This document shows positions 49,668 through 56,211 of a stretch of DNA of 56,211 bases, one piece after another (position 1 is the stretch's first letter; each line of letters starts with the position of its first letter). Position numbers and translations under genes: made by a program. Below the pieces are notes generated by a model. That model saw only the letters and a program-made list of their open reading frames with translations, was not told the DNA's origin and did no database searches. The stretch covers positions 1 through 56,211 of the forward strand of contig JAJSLL010000012.1 of assembly GCA_026127935.1 (NCBI GenBank). Direction: 5' to 3'. This DNA comes from Thermoplasmatales archaeon. GTDB lineage: Archaea; Thermoplasmatota; Thermoplasmata; Thermoplasmatales; GCA-001856825.

Positions 49668-50363
49668 ATGCCACTTAAGAATGCTGAAAACTCTTTCTAT
49701 CAAGAAATCTACTCAATGGTAAAGAAACATCCAGCAACGAACAACAATTTCATTGATAGGTTTTCTAAAGGAGAGATTACTTATGAGGAGTTTGAGAACT
49801 TCTCGATAGAATTTTACCACTTTACCAGGGAATGGGTTTCTATCCTGTCGGTTCTGCTGGTAAATACACCGAACGAAAATGATGCGGAGTCCCTGACCAG
49901 AATTCTAGTATCAGAGCTTGGGGATATGGACCCTACAAAGAGGCACGAACTGCTTTACAGGAAGTACCTGAGGAGTATAGGGATTTCGCCAGAAGAACTG
50001 ATTTTCCGCGAGCAGCTACCCTCTACCAAGCAGTGGCTGGATAAGATGAGGGAATACTTTGCGAGCGATCATTTCACTGCGCTTGGAGCAGAATACGGAC
50101 TCGAGAACATGGCCATACCAATGTGGGATAAGCTTCTCCCGGGTCTCGAGAAAGCCAAACACAAGTTTCCAGAGTTGAAATCTATGGACATCGAATATTT
50201 CACCTTTCACAGGGAACTCGAAGAACATCATGAAGAGGAAATGGCAAATGTTCTGGGAGAACACATAGACGACAAAGTGGCCAAAGACAAGTTTACAAAG
50301 GGGGCTTCTGGAATGCTTGATTATGAGAAGAAATTCTGGGATGGCTTAGCAGTAAAGGCGTAA
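49668..50363 (+). CDS. Heme-oxygenase-fold protein (TENA/PqqC/CADD-like; possible diiron oxidase)
   Basis: 231 residues, all helical. The layout of potential metal ligands matches the heme-oxygenase-like diiron oxidase pattern: Glu83 in SELGDMD, His93 in KRHELL, Glu142 in GAEYGLEN, and H-x-x-x-E-x-x-H as His181, Glu185, His188 in FHRELEEHHEEE. CADD-type proteins have the same H-x3-D/E-x2-H ending and act in p-aminobenzoate formation, while PqqC and TenA relatives lack metals. In this protein the first Glu and His are ten residues apart rather than seven, unless Asp86 is the ligand. Monocistronic; an AT-rich box TTTTAATTTAG lies about 26 bases upstream. Confidence 0.7.
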   Translation: MPLKNAENSFYQEIYSMVKKHPATNNNFIDRFSKGEITYEEFENFSIEFYHFTREWVSILSVLLVNTPNENDAESLTRILVSELGDMDPTKRHELLYRKYLRSIGISPEELIFREQLPSTKQWLDKMREYFASDHFTALGAEYGLENMAIPMWDKLLPGLEKAKHKFPELKSMDIEYFTFHRELEEHHEEEMANVLGEHIDDKVAKDKFTKGASGMLDYEKKFWDGLAVKA

Positions 50364-50458
50364 CTCATCTCCGTCTTCTGTTATTCACGGTTTCTGAACT
50401 TGTTGGTCTAGGATCTAATTAATGAGTTGTTAAATATCCGTACTTACTGAAGGGGCAA

Positions 50459-51373
50459 ATGACTGAGACAGTGATTTCAGTATCTAATCTGGTCAAGAGT
50501 TATTCAGATCTAAAAGCAGTCGATGATATTTCGTTCTCGATTAACAAGGGAGAAGTATTCAGTCTTCTGGGACCGAACGGTGCGGGGAAAACCACCACAG
50601 TTGAAATTCTGGAGGGAGTGAGAAATAGAACGTCCGGCGACGTGCGTGTTCTGGGACAGGATCCCGAGCGGAGTAAATCGTTAATATACAAGCTGGGCAT
50701 CTTACCTCAAGATTTTTCCTTTATCTACAACAGCACTCCAAAAGAGGCACTGAACTTCTACAAGAGGACGTTGAGAGCATCTACCGACCTTGATGAAATT
50801 CTCACAATGGTTGATCTATCGGACAAAGGTTCTACCCCATTTCAAAAGATGTCTGGGGGTCAGAAGCAGAAACTTGGTCTTGCGCTTTCAATGGTTAATG
50901 ACCCGGAAATATTGTTCTTGGATGAACCTACATCCGGGCTAGATCCAAGGGCAAGAAGGAACATCTGGAATGTTATCAAGACATTGAAGGCAAAGGGGAA
51001 GAGCATTCTCCTGACTACTCACTATCTGGAGGAGGCGGAACTTTTGGCGGACAGGGTGGCTATAATGAACAAAGGCGAGATCATAGATTCCGGTACACCG
51101 ATGGAAATCATAGAAAGACATCACGAGGACGACAGACTCATCATTAGAGGAGATGGAGAAGTTTCAGCACTTCTGACTACCGGAGGATACAAATTCGAAC
51201 GCGAAGGAGCGTACATTAAGATAAATATGAAGAACATCAAAGATGCAACTCAGATAATCAACTATCTTTATGAAAGAAAAGCTAAATTTGAAGACTTCAC
51301 TTTAAAGAGGGAAAGTCTTGAAGACGTATTTGTAAGAATGGTTGGGGAGATAGAGGAAGATGAAGCCGAGTAG
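50459..51373 (+). CDS. ABC-2-type exporter ATP-binding protein
   Basis: 304 residues of the DrrA/CcmA-like class. Walker A is LGPNGAGKTTTVEIL, the Q-loop GILPQDFSF, the signature MSGGQKQKLGLAL, Walker B EILFLDEPTSGLDP, and the H-switch LLTTHYLEEAELL. A C-terminal domain of about 80 residues follows, usual for the class. It overlaps the permease gene by 14 bases. Together they form an export system for a drug, lipid or polysaccharide. The substrate is unknown. Confidence 0.93.
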   Translation: MTETVISVSNLVKSYSDLKAVDDISFSINKGEVFSLLGPNGAGKTTTVEILEGVRNRTSGDVRVLGQDPERSKSLIYKLGILPQDFSFIYNSTPKEALNFYKRTLRASTDLDEILTMVDLSDKGSTPFQKMSGGQKQKLGLALSMVNDPEILFLDEPTSGLDPRARRNIWNVIKTLKAKGKSILLTTHYLEEAELLADRVAIMNKGEIIDSGTPMEIIERHHEDDRLIIRGDGEVSALLTTGGYKFEREGAYIKINMKNIKDATQIINYLYERKAKFEDFTLKRESLEDVFVRMVGEIEEDEAE

Positions 51374-52457
51374 AGTTAGCGCTTATTTCATATTGCACGC
51401 AAAGTCGTACATGAGATCGAGGTCCGCCCTCTTCTTTCAGATCGCATTCCCGGTGATACTCATATTGCTATTCGGTGCAATATTTTCTGGTTCTTCTTAT
51501 TCCCCATCCACTCTCATTGTCCAAAACGAGAGTCCTTCTGCAATATCGTGGGAAGTTGTTGATGCGATTAACTCATCTGGACTCTTTAAGGTCCAAGTGA
51601 TCGGTGCGAACCAGAATATATCTGATTACATCAATTCTCATTCCATTCAGGCTGCGCTGTTGATTCCTTCAAACTTTACAACCAATTATGCTTATGGATA
51701 CGGACTCTTAATTCTTAAGGGGCACACCAACCCAACTGTGGCTAGCGCAGATTATCAAACCATCAATGGGATCCTTACCCAACTCAATTTCAAGGCTAGT
51801 AATGCCTCTGAAAAACTGATTCTCTCTTCCCAGGTTGCACTCGGAAACTCTGGAAAGACCATAAATTTCTACGTACCTGGTTTGATTGGATTTACCGTGT
51901 TGAGCACGATGTTCAACATGGTCTACACCGTTCCTAACTATAGGAGGGAGAGACTCTTCAGACAGCTCTCTTTCAGCGGCTTGACTAAGTCAGAGTGGAT
52001 AACAGCAAACATGCTGTTTTCCTTCCTGATGCTCGTGCTTTCTGATATCGTACTGGTTGCGATAGGCATATTCGTTTTCGGTGCTTCCCTAACGTTAAAC
52101 ATCGAGACTATCTTAGCTTCTGCTTTGATAATTTTCGGAGGTTTGGTCTTTTTCACCAGCGTCGGTATCCTTGCAGGGCTGGTCTCTGATAACGAAGAAA
52201 CAGTATCCGTAGTTGGGAACCTTGTGATGTTTCCGATGATGTTTTTATCGGGTGTCTTCTTTCCATTGAACTTCGCCCCAGCCTACTTGGTTACAATATC
52301 AAAATTCCTGCCGCTCACATACTTCATAAACTCTTTGATTTCTGTACTGGACTACGGGAACATATCAGCCGTCACACTCCAGATAGTTTGGTTGCTGCTT
52401 GGTTCAGCCATCCTGTTTGCAGTTGCGGTGAAACTATTCAGCTGGAAGCAAAAGTGA
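51360..52457 (+). CDS. ABC-2-type exporter permease
   Basis: 365 residues: a first helix (about 21-41), a large extracytoplasmic loop of about 140 residues, then five more helices. The ABC-2 signature region NLVMFPMMFLSGVFFPL near residue 285 is clear. Translationally coupled to the ATPase gene upstream. The large loop is typical of the YhgE/DrrB group with N-terminal ectodomain. Confidence 0.9.
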   Translation: MKPSRVSAYFILHAKSYMRSRSALFFQIAFPVILILLFGAIFSGSSYSPSTLIVQNESPSAISWEVVDAINSSGLFKVQVIGANQNISDYINSHSIQAALLIPSNFTTNYAYGYGLLILKGHTNPTVASADYQTINGILTQLNFKASNASEKLILSSQVALGNSGKTINFYVPGLIGFTVLSTMFNMVYTVPNYRRERLFRQLSFSGLTKSEWITANMLFSFLMLVLSDIVLVAIGIFVFGASLTLNIETILASALIIFGGLVFFTSVGILAGLVSDNEETVSVVGNLVMFPMMFLSGVFFPLNFAPAYLVTISKFLPLTYFINSLISVLDYGNISAVTLQIVWLLLGSAILFAVAVKLFSWKQK

Positions 52458-52493
52458 GAAGGATATCTGGAAAACTGGATTCACAGAGGAAGA

Positions 52494-53759
52494 TTACTGC
52501 TGCTTCAGTTGAGGATTTACGTTTTCACCCTGAATAGTGTTGGTGGAGACGCCTACTGCGCTGTTTGCATATTTTCTTGAGATCGCCGTAAAACTGAGTG
52601 AACCTGCAAGAATTGCCAGAATAACCGTATAAAATATGATGTTTCCAAATGAACTGAAGATTGCTGGATTTGAAGTGAGGACTATACCTAGAAGGACAAT
52701 GACAGTTGGGCCCCTGTGAACAAAGGTTGCCACTAACATACTGTCGCTGCCAAACCACTTGGTAACACCATTAATCGCATAGATCTCAAAGAACCGAATT
52801 GCTACGAGGGCAGCGACAAATATCAGTGCAAAAATGAAGGCGTGAAAGTCAAATATATTGACTAGAATTCCTGTATAGACATAAAAGATAGTCAGTAAAA
52901 TGAAAGTAATCTCCTGGTTGAAATAATCAAGTTGCGCCGTATCAACTATTCCGGACAACTTAATAATCTTGGATATAGGTCCTGAGTTTGCGATAATTAT
53001 AGAGAAAACGAAAGCAGCAAGAATTGGAGAGGCGCCTATGTAGTCTGACATACCCCAAATGCCCAATAGAACTGCAATGGTCGCTATGTAATAGTGAGGC
53101 GCAGATGCCTGTTTCAAGATGATCAACCAGACGATTCCTAAGACTCCTCCTAGGACTATCGCTTCGGACACGCTTCCAAAGAGATAGCTCGCTATTCCAA
53201 CCACCCCAACCAAGGAGCTTTGCTGATCTATGATGCTCAAAAGAAGAAGGGCACCAATGACATTCAACACCGAGTTGAATATGGTTTCAACCTCTATTGA
53301 GTGTCTCATCTCCTCGTTGATTTTTATTCGGTTCAACAGAGGGATGATGAAGGGAGCAGCTGCTTCGCTCAGAATTGTCGAAATTAGTAGTGAAATTAGT
53401 AGCGGTAATTTAAAAACAAAATACAACAGGGGAGACAATAGCCCAATAACAAATAATAAATCAGCAACTGCGATCCAAATACCCTTTGACAATGCATGAC
53501 CAAATCTCTGAAGATCCAGCTTGAGTAGTCCACCAAATACGATAAGTATCAAGGCGATTGTACCGACAAAGCTGAGAAGTTGCCTCAATAGAGATATGTA
53601 GACTCCAGGAATGATACCCGAATAGTGGATCAGAATACCGATCAGCAATAAGAGCAGCATGTCAGGTATTCTCTTTTTTCGAAACGCTATTTCTCCTACA
53701 AACCCGAGTAACATAATTCCTGCGAGTAACAGCAGTAGCTCGTCGGTTCTAGGTACCAT
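52494..53759 (-). CDS. CPA-family cation/proton antiporter-like protein with altered ND motif
   Basis: 421 residues, 12-13 membrane helices, with the overall look of CPA1/CPA2 transporters (KRIPDMLLLLLIGILIHY at the start, a conserved AAAPFIIPLL helix). At the place where CPA1 proteins have the ion-binding Asn-Asp (usually ...LFNDxxxxVL), this sequence has ETIFNSVLNVIGALL, so Asp is Ser. The transporter may use another carboxylate or a different ion, or have lost exchange. A GTTATAAC box (53784-53791) lies about 28 bases before the ATG. Confidence 0.78.
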   Translation of the reverse strand: MVPRTDELLLLLAGIMLLGFVGEIAFRKKRIPDMLLLLLIGILIHYSGIIPGVYISLLRQLLSFVGTIALILIVFGGLLKLDLQRFGHALSKGIWIAVADLLFVIGLLSPLLYFVFKLPLLISLLISTILSEAAAPFIIPLLNRIKINEEMRHSIEVETIFNSVLNVIGALLLLSIIDQQSSLVGVVGIASYLFGSVSEAIVLGGVLGIVWLIILKQASAPHYYIATIAVLLGIWGMSDYIGASPILAAFVFSIIIANSGPISKIIKLSGIVDTAQLDYFNQEITFILLTIFYVYTGILVNIFDFHAFIFALIFVAALVAIRFFEIYAINGVTKWFGSDSMLVATFVHRGPTVIVLLGIVLTSNPAIFSSFGNIIFYTVILAILAGSLSFTAISRKYANSAVGVSTNTIQGENVNPQLKQQ

Positions 53760-53884
53760 CGCTCTCTAAAGAGCTCCTAATCAGTTATAACATTTTGTAT
53801 TGGTATCTTGCAAATACCAGACTTCCGTTCATAATTCTTATTTATATGATAAGCGAGAATATTTCAGATGACCCAGAATCCGCA

Positions 53885-54358
53885 CTACTCTTTGATGGTC
53901 CTAGCAAAATTCTTTATGATGAATATTAGGTTGACTACCACGATTACAAACCCAACAATATTGAGTGAACCGAAAGATGGTATGATGAGAGTTAATTTCT
54001 CGATAGATGGGATGTAGATGCCTAGAATTGTAAAGGTTAGGATCAGAAACAACAGAATTGGAAGTACATTGCTCTTCGAAACTTTGTTCTCTCTTTTGGC
54101 AGCGTGTTTTGCAAAGTAGAACGAAGCAGAAAGTATAGCCAATGGTAGGTACAACAAGAAGGAGAGTATGACTATTAGAAATGGAAGTCCAAAAACAGTG
54201 AGAGACCTAAAATTGAATGCGAGAAACAATACAATAGATGGTACTATAACACCCAAGTCCACTATGGTGATTATAGATATCGCCTCGCTGTAACTCTTGA
54301 CGGATAACCTTTGACTTATAACACTATTGCTCAATCCGTCAGACAATACATTCGCCAT
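53885..54358 (-). CDS. Four-helix membrane protein, function unknown
   Basis: About 157 residues from the ATG at 54358, which lies near the transcription start expected from a TTATTTATAC box around 54384-54393. An ATG five codons upstream is also in frame. Helices at about 28-50, 57-83, 96-118 and 130-150. Short basic loop KHAAKRENKVSK. I do not recognise the family. Confidence 0.65.
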   Translation of the reverse strand: MANVLSDGLSNSVISQRLSVKSYSEAISIITIVDLGVIVPSIVLFLAFNFRSLTVFGLPFLIVILSFLLYLPLAILSASFYFAKHAAKRENKVSKSNVLPILLFLILTFTILGIYIPSIEKLTLIIPSFGSLNIVGFVIVVVNLIFIIKNFARTIKE

Positions 54359-54539
54359 TGCAATTAATAACATAGAATAGTAGTATAAATAATTGTCTGC
54401 TTATTGTCATACAAATGTCAGAGTTATACGTCCTTAATTCTGTCATCCGATGCTGTTTAGACTGAGATTTTAGCTGTCACAATTGTTTCACTTTTCTAAG
54501 AAAAAAGTCAAATTTTCTGTCGACGAAGTTTCACACAAC

Positions 54540-54548
54540 TTTTATTTT
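54540..54548 (+). promoter_or_regulatory. TATA-like box of the leucyl aminopeptidase gene
   Basis: TTTTATTTT is centred about 25 bases before the ATG at 54569 and supports that start over an in-frame TTG at 54563. Confidence 0.45.
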
Positions 54549-54568
54549 GAATCATATAATACTTGAAA

Positions 54569-55999
54569 ATGGAATTTCAAAAGTTCTTTGAAAGATATTC
54601 CAGTAAGGTAAGTGCGATTATCGCACCCGTTTTCGAAGATTTTACTCCGGCTGATACTCTGAATTTTACTAGAGAGAGTTCTGCCTTGGCCAATGCAAAG
54701 AAGTCTGGATTTTCTGGAAAAATTGGGGAAACTTTTGATATCTTCGACAATAAGCTCGGGAAGAGAATTATTCTAATCGGGCTGGGAAAGAAGGGAGCAA
54801 TTGATAAAGAAGTGCTTCGCCGATCCTATTCTTCTGCATTCAATGCAGTCAAATCTACTCCTAAGGGAATGATACAAGTCATCCTTCCTAAAGGATCAAC
54901 TGAAGAGACAAAGGAAGTAATCTTTTCCATCTCTCTCGCTGCTTACGACTTCGACAAGTACCGAAGTGAGAAGAATAAAGCCAAAGTAGACAAAATACTC
55001 ATAAAAACTAAGGCCAAGGAAATTGCAATAAAGGAAGCAATTGCGTCAGCAGATGCAGTGAATTTTACCAGAGATATCGCCAACCTGCCCCCTTCTGTTG
55101 GAACTCCTTCCTTTTTTGAGAAGACTGCACGGAAACTCGAAGGCGTAACTATCAAGTCTTTCGTAAGGGAAGACTTCCTCAAGCTGGGCATGGGAGGTTT
55201 GGAGGGTGTATCTAGAGCTGCGAAGGAGGCGGCCAAGCTACTGATCCTTGAGTATGGTCCAAGAGATAAGAAACCAACATTGATCGTGGGCAAGGGAATA
55301 ACTTTCGACAGCGGTGGAATTTCAATCAAACCTTCGGAAGGAATGGATGAAATGAAATTTGACAAGTGTGGTGCTTCTGCTGTTATCGGGATAATGAAAC
55401 TCATCTCCGAATTAGGGATCAAAAAACACGTCATCGGTATGACACCTCTGACGGAAAACCTCCCAGGTGGAAATGCGTACAAACCAGGTGACATACTCAC
55501 CCATTACAATGGAGTGACTTCTGAAGTCTTGTCAACTGACGCCGAAGGAAGATTGGTGCTAGCTGATGCTTTGAGTTATGGAACCAAGAATTTCAAACCA
55601 TCGGAAGTGATAGATCTTGCGACTCTCACCGGGGCTTGTGTCGTCGCACTGGGAAATAACTATGCGGGGCTCATGGGCAATAACGAGCCTCTAAAGAACA
55701 GAATCAAGAAAGCATCAGAGAATTCCTGGGAAAAAGTCTGGGAGTTGCCAATAGATTCGGATTTCCAGGACCAGATAAAGAGCAAGGTCGCAGACATAAA
55801 GAATACTGGCGGAAGGGAGGGAGGGGCCGAGACAGCTGGTGCGTTCCTAAGCAGATTTGTGGGAGATACTCCTTGGGTACATCTGGACATAGCGGGAACT
55901 GCCTGGACACAGAAGAACAATTCTCACAGGTCCTATCTACCTGCGGGAGCGACTGGCTATGGAGTTAGATTGCTCTACGAATTCTTGAAATTGGAATAA
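54569..55999 (+). CDS. pepA: Leucyl aminopeptidase (M17 family)
   Basis: A 476-residue cytosolic dizinc aminopeptidase that removes N-terminal residues from peptides. The C-terminal catalytic domain has every landmark: VGKGITFDSGGISIKPSEGM (Lys and Asp ligands), KFDKCGAS, and STDAEGRLVLADAL (Asp, Glu and the catalytic Arg), where the first residue is Ser rather than the usual Asn. The end, WVHLDIAGTAWTQKN, is typical. The N-terminal domain of about 160 residues is of the usual regulatory type. It may work with the other peptidases in the window in protein catabolism. Confidence 0.95.
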   Translation: MEFQKFFERYSSKVSAIIAPVFEDFTPADTLNFTRESSALANAKKSGFSGKIGETFDIFDNKLGKRIILIGLGKKGAIDKEVLRRSYSSAFNAVKSTPKGMIQVILPKGSTEETKEVIFSISLAAYDFDKYRSEKNKAKVDKILIKTKAKEIAIKEAIASADAVNFTRDIANLPPSVGTPSFFEKTARKLEGVTIKSFVREDFLKLGMGGLEGVSRAAKEAAKLLILEYGPRDKKPTLIVGKGITFDSGGISIKPSEGMDEMKFDKCGASAVIGIMKLISELGIKKHVIGMTPLTENLPGGNAYKPGDILTHYNGVTSEVLSTDAEGRLVLADALSYGTKNFKPSEVIDLATLTGACVVALGNNYAGLMGNNEPLKNRIKKASENSWEKVWELPIDSDFQDQIKSKVADIKNTGGREGGAETAGAFLSRFVGDTPWVHLDIAGTAWTQKNNSHRSYLPAGATGYGVRLLYEFLKLE

Positions 56000-56028
56000 A
56001 CTACTCATAGGGACGCTCTATAATAAAC

Positions 56029-56211
56029 CTAAAGATCCTGTACGATGCTGGACGAGAAAAGAATATGGTAGGAAATAATTGTGACCTCCTCTCCCAGCTT
56101 TCGCAGGGAGCTTCCCACTTCAAAGGTTGCTGGCGGAATCTCCATGGGCTTGAATTCCCCTCGGCCAGAAGGTACTTTGTCCTTCATGCTAAGCCATCTG
56201 ACTTTACGGAT
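56029..56211 (-). CDS. C-terminal end of a gene running off the right edge
   Basis: The last 60 codons of a minus-strand frame, open from the window edge to the TAG at 56029-56031. The visible peptide includes GRGEFKPMEIPPATFEVGSS and ends LFSSSIVQDL. No other frame on either strand is open across this stretch on inspection. The family cannot be told from the fragment. Confidence 0.45.
   Translation of the reverse strand: MRKVRWLSMKDKVPSGRGEFKPMEIPPATFEVGSSLRKLGEEVTIISYHILFSSSIVQDL

Overview
The window looks like chromosomal DNA of a heterotrophic, probably acidophilic archaeon of the class Thermoplasmata. The evidence is an archaeal aRF1, archaeal ribosomal protein S2, a MEMO-family protein, a thermopsin-type secreted protease, a copper-dependent terminal oxidase locus with a cupredoxin but no cytochrome c, and very large secreted surface proteins. 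Many genes start at an ATG or GTG about 26 bases downstream of a TATA-like box, which suggests leaderless transcripts. Genes inside operons instead overlap, or carry a purine-rich ribosome-binding site (for example before 39988 and 47133). I cannot name the species.

Layout. 1-8505: two divergent giant surface proteins, one PKD/Ig-like and cut by the left edge, the other built of F-x-E-x-G-L-x-x-G-x-x-W repeats with a YVTN beta-propeller nested inside one repeat. 8640-11166: a CocE-type hydrolase and a probable metal-less M24 relative. 11163-18647 (minus strand): housekeeping genes for MEMO, S2, enolase, pyruvate phosphate dikinase, aRF1 and an FKBP isomerase. 19134-28888: tRNA-Gln(CUG) followed by two tandem units of 4.73 and 4.95 kb. 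Each ends in a copy of the tRNA 3' end, and the right ends share a 22-bp inverted repeat. Unit A carries an MFS transporter, UbiD and UbiA family enzymes and HicBA. Unit B carries an AbiE-like pair, VapBC, several decayed genes and small membrane proteins. Neither unit encodes a recognisable integrase. 29071-34967: an S51-like peptidase, a membrane protein, an LhgO-like oxidase and a heterodimeric ABC exporter preceded by a 33-residue membrane microprotein. 35021-37489: thermopsin.

37673-48779 is a respiratory region. It holds a small oxidase subunit, CuA subunit II, subunit I, a cupredoxin, heme O synthase and an unknown membrane protein with a Cys-Gln-Cys-Glu motif. A membrane polyferredoxin, an unknown protein and a CPBP-type protein follow on the other strand, and then a Rieske protein with cytochrome b. 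A plausible electron path is quinol to Rieske/cytochrome b to cupredoxin to the CuA oxidase. 48856-56211: an SDR oxidoreductase, a heme-oxygenase-fold protein, an ABC-2 exporter, a CPA-type transporter with an altered motif, a small membrane protein, leucyl aminopeptidase and the end of one more gene.

The best candidate for something new is the tandem tRNA-Gln cassette array with shared ends, unrelated cargo and no recombinase of its own.
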